A stretch of 64,000 nucleotides of DNA from Gemmatimonadota bacterium (GTDB lineage Bacteria; Gemmatimonadota; Gemmatimonadetes; Longimicrobiales; Gaopeijiaceae): NCBI GenBank assembly GCA_028875075.1, contig JAPPGF010000008.1:1-64000 (forward strand), in the 5' to 3' direction. The stretch's first letter is position 1. Every line of letters begins with the position of its first letter. The notes below the pieces were generated by a model. It made no database searches and was not told the DNA's origin. It saw nothing but the letters and a program-made list of their open reading frames with translations. A program made the position numbers and the translations under genes. Positions 7,609-17,591 of the stretch are shown here, piece after piece.

Positions 7609-8874
7609 ATGCACGCCGTGACTTTCGACGTCACAGTACCACGGTATTTGCTTGCTAAGTCGTTTGGACGACTGAGCGACACGTTTCTCTACGGGTTCGC
7701 TAGCGGCGTCTCGCTGCGCAACGTGGAGGAAGTCGCGCTTCCAGGCCCACGGTGGGTCCGCCTCGAGACCGTGCTGGCAGGGATCTGTGGTAGCGACATT
7801 GCGAATCTCTGCTATCGCAACAGCCCGGCGATGGAGCCCTTCGGGTCGTTCCCCGCAGTGGTCGGGCACGAAATCGTCGCGCGGGTGATCGAGGTCGGAG
7901 CCAAAGTGCGCGATGTAGAACCCGGCCAGCGTGTGGTGGTGGATCCAGTGATCTCGTGCGAGGTGCGGGGCCGCCACCCGACGGCTTGGTGTCGATCATG
8001 CATGGCAGGAGTGCCAGGGACGTGCGAGAACGCGGGGGAAGCCGGTCCTCTGTGGATCGGCAACGAGCCGATGGCTCGCGGGCTCACCATCGGATACCAC
8101 CGCTCACTGCCAGGAGGATGGGGGGAACGGCTGCTCGCCCACGAGAGCCAGCTGTACGCGATTCCAGCCGATTTCTCGGACCGTAGAGGCGTGCTGATGG
8201 AGCCAATCTCGATTGCCGTGCACGCGCTGCTCAGGCGATCGCCCCGACCGGACGACACGGTGCTGGTGATCGGCAGCGGCCCGATTGCCCTCGCGGCCGT
8301 ATGGGCGCTGCGCGCCACCGGCTTCCCGGGTGACTTGGTAGCCCAGACCAAACGAACCCACGAGGGCGAACTGGCACGCGCACTTGGTGCCAGCGCGGTG
8401 GTCACCCCCGGGGACGTCGCCCGTGACGCGCTGGTCGAAACCGGAGCCCAGGCATACGTGCCCATCATCGGTCCGGAGGTCTACGCGGGAGGTGGTTTTC
8501 CTGTCGTGTACGACTGTGTGGGCAGCAAGCAGAGCCTCGATCAGGCGCTAAGGTTCGTTTCGCCGAGGGGTCGCGTCGTAGTGCTTGGGAACACAGGACA
8601 GCTCTCGCGCCTCGACATGACCTTCCTGTGGGCGCGCGAGCTCGATGTGAAGGGCTTCGTCTTCTACGGTGCCGAATGCTGGCGTGGCCGTGAGGTCCAC
8701 ACGTTCGAAGTGACCCGGCAGCTATTGGCGGAGTCGGGGGCACCAATCGAACGACTGGTCACGCACGAATTCCCACTCGAACGATACGAAGACGCCCTCA
8801 GCACCGCCGCACATCGGGGCAAGACAGGTTCCATCAAGGTGTTGCTGAATCCGAAGACCTTACCCCAAGACTAG
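7609..8874 (+). CDS. Zinc-dependent alcohol dehydrogenase (MDR superfamily)
   Basis: A 421-residue medium-chain dehydrogenase. The catalytic zinc ligands are C60 in GICGSD and the GHE motif at H87/E88. A structural zinc lobe has four cysteines (C117, C128, C131, C139), with the first-to-second spacing enlarged to 11. The NAD(P)-binding turn is VIGSGPIALAAVWAL. Substrate unknown. It is longer than usual (340-380), mainly from an N-terminal extension and extra loops around residues 118-165. It is transcribed alone, divergent from fadI. Confidence 0.85.
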   Translation: MHAVTFDVTVPRYLLAKSFGRLSDTFLYGFASGVSLRNVEEVALPGPRWVRLETVLAGICGSDIANLCYRNSPAMEPFGSFPAVVGHEIVARVIEVGAKVRDVEPGQRVVVDPVISCEVRGRHPTAWCRSCMAGVPGTCENAGEAGPLWIGNEPMARGLTIGYHRSLPGGWGERLLAHESQLYAIPADFSDRRGVLMEPISIAVHALLRRSPRPDDTVLVIGSGPIALAAVWALRATGFPGDLVAQTKRTHEGELARALGASAVVTPGDVARDALVETGAQAYVPIIGPEVYAGGGFPVVYDCVGSKQSLDQALRFVSPRGRVVVLGNTGQLSRLDMTFLWARELDVKGFVFYGAECWRGREVHTFEVTRQLLAESGAPIERLVTHEFPLERYEDALSTAAHRGKTGSIKVLLNPKTLPQD

Positions 8875-9090
8875 TCGCCGGAGGACTATTGCTGAGGGGA
8901 CAACGTGTGACAGGTACGTCACGTCGCGCAGGTATCGGAGCCGCCGCTCGGCTTGAATGCCTTGGCGAGGGCTAGGTCAACGGCCGAGGACGGTCCAAGC
9001 TGGCGTCACGGAGAAGACTCGGCGGTCACGGTTACGGGCTCGGGCCAGCCAGTCCGGACCACGCTGCTAGCAAGTGGAGCTGTCCAACGC

Positions 9091-9660
9091 TCAGATCGGG
9101 AGGCGAATGATCTCTGGTTGGACACGTGACGAAGGTCGGGTTCCGTCGACATGGATACCTTCGAGCCTTAGCAGAGCTGCCTTGCGACTGGTCCCCCCGC
9201 CGAAGCCCGTCAGCCGGCCGTCCGCAGCCACTACTCGGTGGCACGGCACGACGATGACGATCGGATTAGCTCCAATCGCTCGCCCGACGGCGCGGGCCTT
9301 GCGCGGCTCCTCGCCGATTTCAGTCGCCACGTCGCCGTAGGTCACGACGGACCCGTAGGGGATGAGCAGCAGTCTTTCGTAGACTCGGAACTGGAAGCGT
9401 GTGACCTGACTAAGATCGAGCGGTACATCGAAGGCACGGCGCCTGCGGTCCATGTATTCGCGCAGCTGACTCGTGGTAGCTTCGAGGTGCGGCGGTGCTG
9501 GCTCGGGTGAGAGCGCCTCACCGGCAAGCACTTGGCCGAGCGCGGCGCTGGGCTCGGAGCAAAAATCGATCCGTCGTACACCGTTCTCGGTGACCCAGAC
9601 CCGTAGAGGTCCCACAGGGATGTCGGAGATCTGATCGGACCAGATCGGAATCGGACTCAA
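9091..9660 (-). CDS. ogt: Methylated-DNA-[protein]-cysteine S-methyltransferase
   Basis: A suicide repair protein that takes O6-alkyl groups from guanine onto its own cysteine. The acceptor motif PCHR is at C140 in VVPCHRVVAADGRLTGFGGG, preceded by IPYGSVVTYGDVA and VGRAIGANP. The N-terminal domain is the degenerate Ogt type, with no Ada cysteines. Its ATG overlaps the sufU stop by 4 nt (ATGA), so it is the last gene of the suf operon. That is an unexpected coupling of alkylation repair to Fe-S assembly genes. Confidence 0.94.
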   Translation of the reverse strand: MSPIPIWSDQISDIPVGPLRVWVTENGVRRIDFCSEPSAALGQVLAGEALSPEPAPPHLEATTSQLREYMDRRRRAFDVPLDLSQVTRFQFRVYERLLLIPYGSVVTYGDVATEIGEEPRKARAVGRAIGANPIVIVVPCHRVVAADGRLTGFGGGTSRKAALLRLEGIHVDGTRPSSRVQPEIIRLPI

Positions 9661-10112
9661 GGGCCGCCGCTGATAGCTGAGTTGTGTTCAAGTGGCTTAC
9701 GGAGCGCGTCGAAGCCGAGCATCGCGCACTTGATGCGTACAGGAAACTTGCTAACCCCTTGTAGTGCACGCAAATCACCGAGTCGCCTGTCTCGGGCCGC
9801 GTCGGCGTCACCGCGCATCATGTCGCCGAACCTCTTGGCCAGAGCCTCGGCGTCGGTGAGGCTGCGGCCTTCGAGGAGGCTCGTCATCATCGATGCGGAC
9901 GCCTGTGAGATGGAACAGCCCGAGCCGACAAAACGGGCCTGCTCGATAATTCCTCCGGCGATCTTCAACTGGAGGCGAATCTCGTCCCCGCAGACTGGGT
10001 TAGCCACGTGCACATCCGCGGTTCTGTCGGGCAGCTCGCCCTGATTTCGCGGACGACGATAATGCTCCAGAATGAGATCCTGATAGAGCGACCCGATCGA
10101 AGGGGACTCCAT
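9657..10112 (-). CDS. sufU: Fe-S assembly protein SufU
   Basis: A 151-residue NifU/IscU-like protein. C41 in NPVCGDEI (with D43), C66 in GSGCSISQAS and C129 in RIKCAMLGFDAL are the metal and sulfur ligands. The insertion between the second and third cysteines is the SufU type, which takes sulfur from SufS. The start at 10112 overlaps the sufS stop (TGATG), which decides it against longer readings. Works with SufS, encoded just upstream. Confidence 0.95.
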   Translation of the reverse strand: MESPSIGSLYQDLILEHYRRPRNQGELPDRTADVHVANPVCGDEIRLQLKIAGGIIEQARFVGSGCSISQASASMMTSLLEGRSLTDAEALAKRFGDMMRGDADAARDRRLGDLRALQGVSKFPVRIKCAMLGFDALRKPLEHNSAISGGP

Positions 10113-11371
10113 CAAGCGAAAACTGTGCGGACCGTCTCCAGCCCTTCCACTAGCCGGTCCACGTCCTCGGTCGTGTTGTAGAAATAGAACGAGGCCCGTG
10201 CGGTTGCGGCCACGCCGAAGTGCCGCATGACGAGCTGTGCGCAATGGTGACCGGCACGGATCGCGATGCCCTCGGCGTCGAGGATGGTGGCGATGTCGTG
10301 CGGGTGCGCGTCAGAAAGCGTGAAGGAAATCACCCCTGAACGCTCACAGGGATCGGATGGTCCGAATATGCGCAGGTCCCGCACCGTGCTCATCCGATCA
10401 AGTGCGTAGTGAAGAACCTCCCGCTCATGGCGTGCGATACGACTCATCCCGATCCCTTCAAGGTACTGGACCGCGGTACCAAGTCCGATTGCGCCTGCGA
10501 TGTCTGGCGTTCCCGCCTCGAACTTGTGCGGCAGATCGGCCCAGGTGCTGGACTCCCGCCGCACTATCCGGATCATCTCGCCCCCACCCTGGAAAGGCGG
10601 CATCGCATCGAGAAGAGAACGGCGAGCCCACAACACCCCGATCCCCGTCGGTCCGCACATCTTGTGGCCGCTAAAGGCATACGCGTCACAGTCAAGAGCG
10701 GCCACGTCGACAGGCAAGTGCGGCACCGCCTGCGCGCCGTCAATCAGAACCACAGCCTCAGATCTGTAACGCACCGCCCGCACGATGTCGGCGACCGGGT
10801 TGACCGTGCCGAGCGCGTTGGAGACGTGTGTCAAACTGACGAGGCGCGTCCGCGAGTTCACGGTTCTGTCCAACGCCTCTAGACGAAGCCGCCCCTCGTC
10901 GTCCAACTCGAGCCACTTGAGCACAGCGCCCGTCCGTCGGGCCACGAGCTGCCAGGGCACTACATTGGAATGGTGCTCCATCGTCGTGAGGAGAATCTCG
11001 TCGCCCTCGTTCAGGAACTCGAGTCCCCAGCCGTGAGCCATGAGGTTGATGGCTTCGGTTGTCCCGCGAGTGAAGATCACCTCGCCCGGATCGTTTGCTC
11101 CGACGAAGCGGCCAACACGGGAGCGAGCGTCCTCAAAGGCGGATGTTGCCCGTCGCGATAGCTCGTGGATGCCGCGGTGTACGTTGGCGTTGTCGCGCCT
11201 GTAATACTGGTCCAACACAGCCAGGACGGCCGTTGGCTTCTGCGAGGTGGCCGCGTTGTCAAGGTAGGCCAGCGCGTGACCGTTGATCTGTTGTTCCAGG
11301 ATCGGGAAGTCCCTTCGTATGGCGACCGGGTCGATGCCAGATCCTGTCACGGTGACGGTGGAGGGGCTCAC
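10112..11371 (-). CDS. sufS: Cysteine desulfurase SufS
   Basis: A PLP enzyme releasing sulfur from cysteine for cluster assembly. The 419-residue protein has YLDNAATSQKP near the N-terminus, TMEHHSNVVPWQ, the PLP lysine in FSGHKMCGPTG and the active-site cysteine in RAGHHCAQLVM. This is the class V, group II (SufS) arrangement. It lies 7 bases downstream of the Rieske gene and overlaps sufU. Confidence 0.96.
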   Translation of the reverse strand: MSPSTVTVTGSGIDPVAIRRDFPILEQQINGHALAYLDNAATSQKPTAVLAVLDQYYRRDNANVHRGIHELSRRATSAFEDARSRVGRFVGANDPGEVIFTRGTTEAINLMAHGWGLEFLNEGDEILLTTMEHHSNVVPWQLVARRTGAVLKWLELDDEGRLRLEALDRTVNSRTRLVSLTHVSNALGTVNPVADIVRAVRYRSEAVVLIDGAQAVPHLPVDVAALDCDAYAFSGHKMCGPTGIGVLWARRSLLDAMPPFQGGGEMIRIVRRESSTWADLPHKFEAGTPDIAGAIGLGTAVQYLEGIGMSRIARHEREVLHYALDRMSTVRDLRIFGPSDPCERSGVISFTLSDAHPHDIATILDAEGIAIRAGHHCAQLVMRHFGVAATARASFYFYNTTEDVDRLVEGLETVRTVFA

Positions 11372-11378
11372 GGAAGGC

Positions 11379-11687
11379 CTAAACCTGTACGTAGACTTCG
11401 CCGCCGCGGACCTCGACCGGGAAGGCCTTCACAGGACGGATCGCGGGAAGCTGTACAGCGCGGCCAGTGCACACGTCGAACGCGGCGCCGTGATAGAGGC
11501 ACTCGATGCGGGTGCCTTCTAACTCCCCGTCAGACAGCGGGTAGTCCTGGTGACTGCAGCGATCGAGCAAGGCGTAAATGTCACCGTCCACATTCGCAAG
11601 GACGATGCGCTCGTCCATGGTGTCCACCCCTACCAATGTCCCCGGCGGACAGTCCCCGACCGAGGCGACGCGGACCCACTCAGGCAT
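11379..11687 (-). CDS. Rieske [2Fe-2S] ferredoxin in the suf operon
   Basis: A 102-residue single-domain Rieske protein with cluster ligands C44/H46 in DRCSHQDYPLS and C63/H66 in CLYHGAAFD, and no transmembrane segment. It is the soluble NirD/BphF-like type that carries electrons. ATG 11687 overlaps the sufD stop, which favours it over an upstream in-frame ATG. Its place between sufD and sufS suggests a part in cluster assembly, either as a client or as an electron donor; this is inference from position only. Confidence 0.93.
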   Translation of the reverse strand: MPEWVRVASVGDCPPGTLVGVDTMDERIVLANVDGDIYALLDRCSHQDYPLSDGELEGTRIECLYHGAAFDVCTGRAVQLPAIRPVKAFPVEVRGGEVYVQV

Positions 11688-13044
11688 GGGCGCCGAGACG
11701 GAGCTTCTCCTCAATCACCCTAGTGACCTTCTCTACCACTCCGCCTAGCGGCAAACGCTGAAGGACCATGCCCAAGAAACCCACCACGACCAGACGCTCC
11801 GCCTGTGCCCGAGTCAACCCGCGGCTCATGAGGTAAAAAAGCGATTCCTCGTCCAGTTGGCCCACCGTCGCGCCGTGTGAGCACTTCACGTCGTCTGCGT
11901 GGATCTCAAGCTTGGGAAGCGCGTCCGCCCGTGCATTGTCGGAAAGTATGAGGTTCCGGTTCGTCTGGTACGCATCTGTTTGCTGTGCCCCCTCGGCAAC
12001 GCGGATGACGCCTCGGAACACCGCCCGGCTGCTATCGTCCAACGCCCCCTTATAGAGTAGATCGCTCCGGGCGGCGGGTGCGATGTGATCCTGGCTCGTG
12101 TTGTGGTCGAAGTGCTGGTCACCGTCGCCGAAATAGAGTCCCAAAAGGTTGCTGTCGGCGCCGGACCCGAGCAAGCGCGCATTAAGGTCCACTCGCGTCG
12201 TGCTTGCGCCGAGGCTTACGTTGAGCATGTCCAAAGTCGCGTCGCGTCCGAGCAGGATACGCTGTGCGGCATGGCAAAACGCACCTCGACCGATACGCTG
12301 CGCGGAGACGTACTGCACGTGCGCGCCGTCGCTCGCAAACACTTCTACCGCCTGCGAGGTCAACGTCTCCTGGTCGAAGTCATCGGAAAGCGCTTCGTCG
12401 ACATAGGCGAGCTTACTCGCGGAATCGGCCACGATCAGGGTGCGCGAGAAGAACGCTGCCCCTGTCTCCGAGTACCAGCGTGTCACCCGCACCGGATGTT
12501 CGAGGCGAACACCGGGAGGGACATACAAGAGGACACCGTCGGTCCAGAGCATGGCGTTCAGCGCTTGGAGTTTGCCGTCCTCGGGCGGTATCGCCTGCGT
12601 GGCGAGGTACTTCTCAAGCAACGTGGGATGCTCGGTCGCGGCCCGACGCAGGGACGTGAGCACGACACCGCGCGAGGACAGGTGGGCACCAATGTTAGTG
12701 TGCACGACAGAGCCGTCTACGAGCACGAGATGACCCACCGCGTCGTGGTCCTCCGCCATCGTGCTGCGGAGTCGCTCCGGCCAGGCCTGCGGATCGTCGG
12801 GCAAAGCCTCGGCTACGGGACTGTGCAACTTGTCGAGGCACAGCTTCCGCGACAGGTCGGTGTAGCGCCACTCCTCGAGCTGAGTGCTCGGCATGGGCGT
12901 GGCCTCATAGATCCGCAACGCCTGCATGCGACGGGTTGCTAGCCACTCTGGGTCGTCGCCAGCCAACCGCTCGACCACGCCTCGGTCCAGTGCGCCGCTC
13001 TTCTTCTGCTCCGGTGCGACCCGATCCGCGACCACCTCAACCAT
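11680..13044 (-). CDS. sufD: Fe-S assembly protein SufD
   Basis: A 454-residue SufB/SufD-family beta-helix protein, a partner of SufB and SufC in the scaffold complex. The family core is recognisable in HFDHNTSQDHIAP, RSDLLYKGALDDSSRAVFRG, the QTDAYQTNRNLILS block and [22 protein letters not shown] near the end. The N-terminus (ATPMPSTQLEEWRYTDL) is the usual SufD start. Gene order sufC-sufB-sufD is standard. Confidence 0.96.
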   Translation of the reverse strand: MVEVVADRVAPEQKKSGALDRGVVERLAGDDPEWLATRRMQALRIYEATPMPSTQLEEWRYTDLSRKLCLDKLHSPVAEALPDDPQAWPERLRSTMAEDHDAVGHLVLVDGSVVHTNIGAHLSSRGVVLTSLRRAATEHPTLLEKYLATQAIPPEDGKLQALNAMLWTDGVLLYVPPGVRLEHPVRVTRWYSETGAAFFSRTLIVADSASKLAYVDEALSDDFDQETLTSQAVEVFASDGAHVQYVSAQRIGRGAFCHAAQRILLGRDATLDMLNVSLGASTTRVDLNARLLGSGADSNLLGLYFGDGDQHFDHNTSQDHIAPAARSDLLYKGALDDSSRAVFRGVIRVAEGAQQTDAYQTNRNLILSDNARADALPKLEIHADDVKCSHGATVGQLDEESLFYLMSRGLTRAQAERLVVVGFLGMVLQRLPLGGVVEKVTRVIEEKLRLGAHA

Positions 13045-13049
13045 GCGCC

Positions 13050-14465
13050 CTATCCGACGCTCCCCTCCATCTCCAGCTCGATCAACCGATTGAGCTCGAC
13101 AGCGTACTCGAGCGGCAGCTCCTTCGCTATCGGCTCGATAAAGCCGCGGACGATCATGGCCATCGCCTCATCCTCGCTCATGCCACGGCTCATCAAGTAG
13201 AAGAGCTGCTCCTCTCCGATCTTGGAGACGGTAGCCTCGTGGCCAACGTTAGCGGATCGCTCCCCGATTTCGATGTACGGATAGGTATCGGTCCGCGCGG
13301 TCTCGTTAATGAGTAGTGCGTCGCACTCGACGTTGGAGCGAGATGCGGTCGAGCCCTCGTAGACCTTGCAGAGCCCACGGTAAGAGGCGCGGCCCGTGCC
13401 GCGCGAAATGGACTTCGACACGATTGTCGACGTTGTCCGCGGGGCGGCATGGACTACCTTGCCGCCGGTGTCCTGGTGCTGGCCGTTGCTGGCGTATGCG
13501 ATCGACAGGATCGAGCCGTGCGCGCCCTCGCCCACCAGGTAACAGGACGGATACTTCATCGTTGCTTTGGAACCGAGATTTCCGTCCAACCATTCCATGG
13601 TCGCACCATCACGCACCAACGCGCGCTGGGTGACGAGGTTGTACATGTTGCGCGACCAGTTCTGGATGGTCGTGTAGCGGAAGCGCGCATCCTTCGCGAC
13701 CACGATCTCGATCACACCCGAATGGAAAGACTCGGTCGAGTACACGGGTGCAGTGCACCCCTCGATGTAGTGCGCTCGGCTCCCCTCGTCTGCGATGATG
13801 AGCGTCCGCTCGAACTGGCCCATACGCTCTTGGTTCACGCGGAAATACGCTTGGAGGGGAGTCTCCAGGTGCACGCCCTTGGGGATGTAGACGAATGAGC
13901 CGCCCGACCAGACCGCCGAGTTAAGGGCCGCGAACTTGTTGTCGGCCGGCGGCACCACGGTTGCGAAGTGGTCCCGGAAGAGTTCCGGATGCTTCTTGAG
14001 ACCATCTTCAATCGAGTCGAATATCACGCCCTTGGATTCCCACTCCTTCTTGAGCGAGTGGTAAACCATTTCCGACTCATACTGGGCACCGACGCCGGCT
14101 AGAACTTTCTGCTCGGCCTCGGGAATGCCCAGCTTTTGGAAAGTGTCCTTGATGTTGTCGGGCACATCCTGCCAGGAATGCTTCATCCGATCCTGGGGAC
14201 GGACGTAGTAGTAGATCTGATCAAGCACGTCCCCAAGCTGAGAGAGATCTGCTCCCCACTCGGGCATCGGCTTCTTCATGTACAGCCCGTACGCCTTCAG
14301 CCGGAACTCAAGCATCCAGTCGGGCTCCTCCTTGTACCTGGAGATCGCCCGTACCACATCCTCGGACAAACCGGGCTCGGTGCGGAAGACCGGCATATCC
14401 TCGGTTCTGAAATCGTACTTGTACCGGTCAAGGTCGAGGCGTTCGATGACTTCGTTCTTAGGCAT
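13050..14465 (-). CDS. sufB: Fe-S assembly protein SufB
   Basis: The 471-residue scaffold subunit of SufBCD, highly conserved. It shows [21 protein letters not shown]-type aromatic segments, [21 protein letters not shown], the cysteine in HYIEGCTAP and [20 protein letters not shown] near the C-terminus. It builds clusters with SufC (ATPase) and SufD in the cytoplasm. Only 2-5 bases separate it from its neighbours. Confidence 0.97.
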   Translation of the reverse strand: MPKNEVIERLDLDRYKYDFRTEDMPVFRTEPGLSEDVVRAISRYKEEPDWMLEFRLKAYGLYMKKPMPEWGADLSQLGDVLDQIYYYVRPQDRMKHSWQDVPDNIKDTFQKLGIPEAEQKVLAGVGAQYESEMVYHSLKKEWESKGVIFDSIEDGLKKHPELFRDHFATVVPPADNKFAALNSAVWSGGSFVYIPKGVHLETPLQAYFRVNQERMGQFERTLIIADEGSRAHYIEGCTAPVYSTESFHSGVIEIVVAKDARFRYTTIQNWSRNMYNLVTQRALVRDGATMEWLDGNLGSKATMKYPSCYLVGEGAHGSILSIAYASNGQHQDTGGKVVHAAPRTTSTIVSKSISRGTGRASYRGLCKVYEGSTASRSNVECDALLINETARTDTYPYIEIGERSANVGHEATVSKIGEEQLFYLMSRGMSEDEAMAMIVRGFIEPIAKELPLEYAVELNRLIELEMEGSVG

Positions 14466-14467
14466 GG

Positions 14468-15256
14468 CTACATCTGCACTACGGTTCTAGCGTCGGCTTC
14501 ACGCAACATGGCATAGCCTTCCTCCTCCAATCGGACGGCGACATCTGGACCGCCGGAGCGGACTATGCGCCCATCCACCATTACGTGCACGACGTCGGGA
14601 CGGATGTAATCCAGCATGCGCTGATAATGTGTTATCAGGAGGACCGACATCGTGGGATCCTCACAACGCAGAGTGTTGACGCCGTGCGCGACCACCTTGA
14701 GGGCGTCGATATCGAGACCGGAGTCGGTCTCGTCCATAAGGGCAAGTCTGGGCTTCAGGACGGCCATCTGGAGAATCTCGTTGCGCTTCTTTTCGCCGCC
14801 GCTGAATCCATCGTTCACCGGCCGCTCGGCGAAAGAGACATCCATGTCCAACAGATTCATCCGATCGAGCAGGAGATCCTGAAAATCAAAGAGATCCAAT
14901 TCCTCCCCCTCAACCAGTCGCGACTGCATCGCGGTGCGAAGGAAGTTCGCTATAGACACACCAGGGATCTCGACTGGATACTGGAATGCGAGGAAAATGC
15001 CGGCGCACGCCCGTTCGTTGGGCTCAAGCTCGAGCAGATCCCTGCCGTCGAACACAACCGTTCCGGCAACGACTTCGTAGCCGGGATGGCCAGTGAGCAC
15101 CTTGGCCAGGGTGCTCTTGCCCGAACCATTCGGGCCCATCACGGCGTGCACTTCACCACCGGGAAGCGTGAGGTCGACGCCCTTGAGGATCGCCAGACCC
15201 TCGTCGGCCACCTTCACATGGAGGTTCTCGATGCTCAGAATCGTGGTATCGGACAT
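14468..15256 (-). CDS. sufC: Fe-S assembly ATPase SufC
   Basis: A 262-residue ABC-type ATPase with Walker [10 protein letters not shown], the SufC-specific [19 protein letters not shown] stretch, the signature [11 protein letters not shown] and Walker [13 protein letters not shown]. It powers the SufB-SufD scaffold. It is the first gene of the operon and follows a candidate promoter with a palindrome. No SufR-type repressor gene is present upstream. Confidence 0.97.
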   Translation of the reverse strand: MSDTTILSIENLHVKVADEGLAILKGVDLTLPGGEVHAVMGPNGSGKSTLAKVLTGHPGYEVVAGTVVFDGRDLLELEPNERACAGIFLAFQYPVEIPGVSIANFLRTAMQSRLVEGEELDLFDFQDLLLDRMNLLDMDVSFAERPVNDGFSGGEKKRNEILQMAVLKPRLALMDETDSGLDIDALKVVAHGVNTLRCEDPTMSVLLITHYQRMLDYIRPDVVHVMVDGRIVRSGGPDVAVRLEEEGYAMLREADARTVVQM

Positions 15257-15289
15257 TCCGGGGACGTCAGCTCAGATGTCACTCCGAGG

Positions 15290-15318
15290 CACTTATTCAG
15301 AATGATTCTAGGTTTCAA
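15290..15318 (-). promoter_or_regulatory. Candidate suf operon promoter with overlapping palindrome
   Basis: On the minus strand: -35 TTGAAA (15318-15313), 16-17 bases, then a weak -10 (ATAAGT or TAAGTG at about 15296-15290). A perfect 5-1-5 palindrome AGAATGATTCT (15299-15309) fills the spacer, where a repressor would block RNA polymerase. It is not a match to the IscR or Fur sites I know, so the binding protein is unknown. Confidence 0.45.
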
Positions 15319-15633
15319 GAACCTATCCGGGCCGAAGGCTGAGCGTCAACCCCGAGACTGCCGTCATAGAGGGTATCTCCGGCGGTGTGGCTCGGTCCCG
15401 AGGAGTCGCCAGGTTCAGTGCGGGGGGGTGGTGAGCAGCCCCGCCGAAACCCGCGGTCGCTAGACCGTTTGAGCCATGGCCCGGTCGCTGGTCACCGGGT
15501 TCGAGTTGCCGCTGTCCTGGTCGTCCCTTGGGTGGGTTTGCTGGAGCACTTGGATGGTCCCACTCCAAGTGCAGCTCTCCATCCCATTGCATCACCAATT
15601 TACGATTACCGGGGGAGAGGTCGCTTTCGAGAT
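15319..15633. other. Gap between suf operon and dacB, with one hairpin
   Basis: No convincing gene. A perfect 9-bp hairpin, GCACTTGGA (15546-15554) with TCCAAGTGC (15564-15572), lies about 60 bases past the end of dacB on its strand. It may end dacB transcription, though no T tract follows. Confidence 0.5.
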
Positions 15634-17154
15634 CTACCGCGACCCGGCAAGCACACGAACGACGCCGTCGATTGCACCGCGCACTGTGGAGCCAGGCAGG
15701 TTCGAGCCGTTCGCGAGGATGGCGAACGCGATCTCCCGCCCAGCTTGGTCGACCAGATAACCCGCCAATGTACCCACGTTGGTGAGCGTGCCAGTCTTCG
15801 CAAACAGGCGCCCCTCCAGCCCGGCCAGCCGGGTTTCGAGCGTGCTCCCCTCTTCACTGGGCTCTGCCAGAGCCGCCCGGAACGCCCCACCCCATGGACG
15901 GGAACGCGCGTGGGTCAGCACGGCGACGAGTGCACGAGCCGTCACGAGGTTCTGAGCAGAGAGTCCAGAACCGTCCGCGATGCGGACGTCCATCGAATCG
16001 ATGCTCGCCAGATGGGTGATGTGGCTACGGACGGCAGCAAGGCCCTCGGTCCCACCGGCTCTACTAGTATGCGCGTGACCCACGGTTCGGATGATCTGCT
16101 CAGCTATCCAGTTCTGGCTTGGCCCGAGCATGGCTTCCACGACGTCGAGCAACGGCGGTGACGTCAGCGTCGTCACGAGTCGTGAGGTGGTGCACATCGG
16201 CATGCTGCCGCTCATGCACCCGCCTCCCAGCGGTTCTCCCGGATCCCAGGCGACCCGCCAACCGGCGTCTACAGCAATCCCGTGTTCAACGATCGAGCGG
16301 TGCAGTGCGGCTGCCGCCTCGTGCACGGGATCGCGCGTCGCGAACTCCAGCGTGTCTACGGTGCCCACGGGCACCACTCCGGTCAACTCAAGCATGCGCG
16401 ACTCGGGCAACCACGTTGCCTTCACGTCTTGGACACCGCTGGCCTCCGTCACCAGCCGAGGGCGCACGAAATCGTCTTTGCCGAGAGGCCACCACCGCAC
16501 CGAGACGGGATCACCGGGCGCGACACCCGCCCGGACCTCTACGTGCGTCTGTCCCTCCATCAGTGCGAGCGCGCCGCCTGGGGCTCCGGCTGGCTGGGCC
16601 AGATCCTCGACCATCCAGCTAGGTCGGACGCTCATCGAGTCCCAACTGGAAGCGTCCACGACGAGAGAGCCTGTCACGCGCTGGATGCTTTCGAGTGCAA
16701 CGGCCACCCGCTCCACGGGGGCTGTAACCGAGCCGGCAAAGCGTGCCGACCAGGTGGGGTCTCCCGATGCAGTTAACACAACATCTCCGGCCACCACCGT
16801 GTCGGAGGTCACCATGGAGTCCGCCGGCATCGTGGTCCAGAGTCCGGTCTCCCAGCGGAACTCGGGGCCCAACAAGTCGAGCGCGGCGACAGCGGTGAGA
16901 AGCTTGATCGTCGAGCCGGGGATCATGCGTTGGGCCGGGGCACGTGCCAGCAGCGTGTCGCCCGTCGTGACGTCCACTGCTAGCACGCTCCACTGTGCGC
17001 CTCCCAGCGGTGCCGTCTCTAGCACTGCGAGCGGATTTCGCGGCGGCACAGGGGATGGCACGCCGGGCGCGGAAGCGCATGCCGCGCTTACCCAGCACAG
17101 GCCCAGGATGGCCCCCGCGCTCGGGCGATTCACTAGTGGTACGTCATTGATCAA
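15634..17154 (-). CDS. dacB: D-Ala-D-Ala carboxypeptidase/endopeptidase, PBP4 family
   Basis: A 506-residue S13-family penicillin-binding protein that trims peptidoglycan stem peptides in the periplasm. The active-site triads are SxxK (S81-K84 in IPGSTIKLLTA), SxN in DGSGLSAQN and KTG in FAKTGTLTNVGTLAGY. A lipobox SAAC (C26) suggests that this copy is a lipoprotein, where the usual DacB is soluble or loosely attached. The gene stands alone. Confidence 0.93.
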   Translation of the reverse strand: MINDVPLVNRPSAGAILGLCWVSAACASAPGVPSPVPPRNPLAVLETAPLGGAQWSVLAVDVTTGDTLLARAPAQRMIPGSTIKLLTAVAALDLLGPEFRWETGLWTTMPADSMVTSDTVVAGDVVLTASGDPTWSARFAGSVTAPVERVAVALESIQRVTGSLVVDASSWDSMSVRPSWMVEDLAQPAGAPGGALALMEGQTHVEVRAGVAPGDPVSVRWWPLGKDDFVRPRLVTEASGVQDVKATWLPESRMLELTGVVPVGTVDTLEFATRDPVHEAAAALHRSIVEHGIAVDAGWRVAWDPGEPLGGGCMSGSMPMCTTSRLVTTLTSPPLLDVVEAMLGPSQNWIAEQIIRTVGHAHTSRAGGTEGLAAVRSHITHLASIDSMDVRIADGSGLSAQNLVTARALVAVLTHARSRPWGGAFRAALAEPSEEGSTLETRLAGLEGRLFAKTGTLTNVGTLAGYLVDQAGREIAFAILANGSNLPGSTVRGAIDGVVRVLAGSR

Positions 17155-17591
17155 CGCTACTTGGCTCTGAGGAGCCCGGCTCCCAGCCGGCCGAGGCCGC
17201 TCACCGTGATGAAGGGCGGTTTGCGTGTCGACGGGGCGCTGCAGCGGCGGGTGAGCGCTCAGCAGGGCGACAAATGTCCACCACGTAGCCCTTGACTGGC
17301 CGTGCCGTCACGACCCCCGGCGACCTTTCAGATCGCTTAACACTTGATCGTGCTGCAATTGTTCGCGAGTGCGGTGCTCGAGTGGGTGGCCGCGCCGGGA
17401 ATCAGTTCGCGGCCCTGCGGGACGTTACAGGATCGTCTTGGTTGGTCGAGCCGTCCGAGCATGAACATGCAGGGCTGGTGGGAAGCGCGGCAAGAAGTTG
17501 GTGGAAGTCGGGAATCTCTTGATCGTTCAAAGGGTACGCGAGCCGGCCGTACACCGTGCGAACACCGTGATCCCTCCCGAGCCCAGCGCGC
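17155..17591. other. Gap between dacB and ligA
   Basis: About 440 bases separating divergent genes; it must hold both promoters. I could not pick a convincing -35/-10 pair for either direction. Short open frames here do not look coding, and no RNA gene or repeat is evident. Confidence 0.5.
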
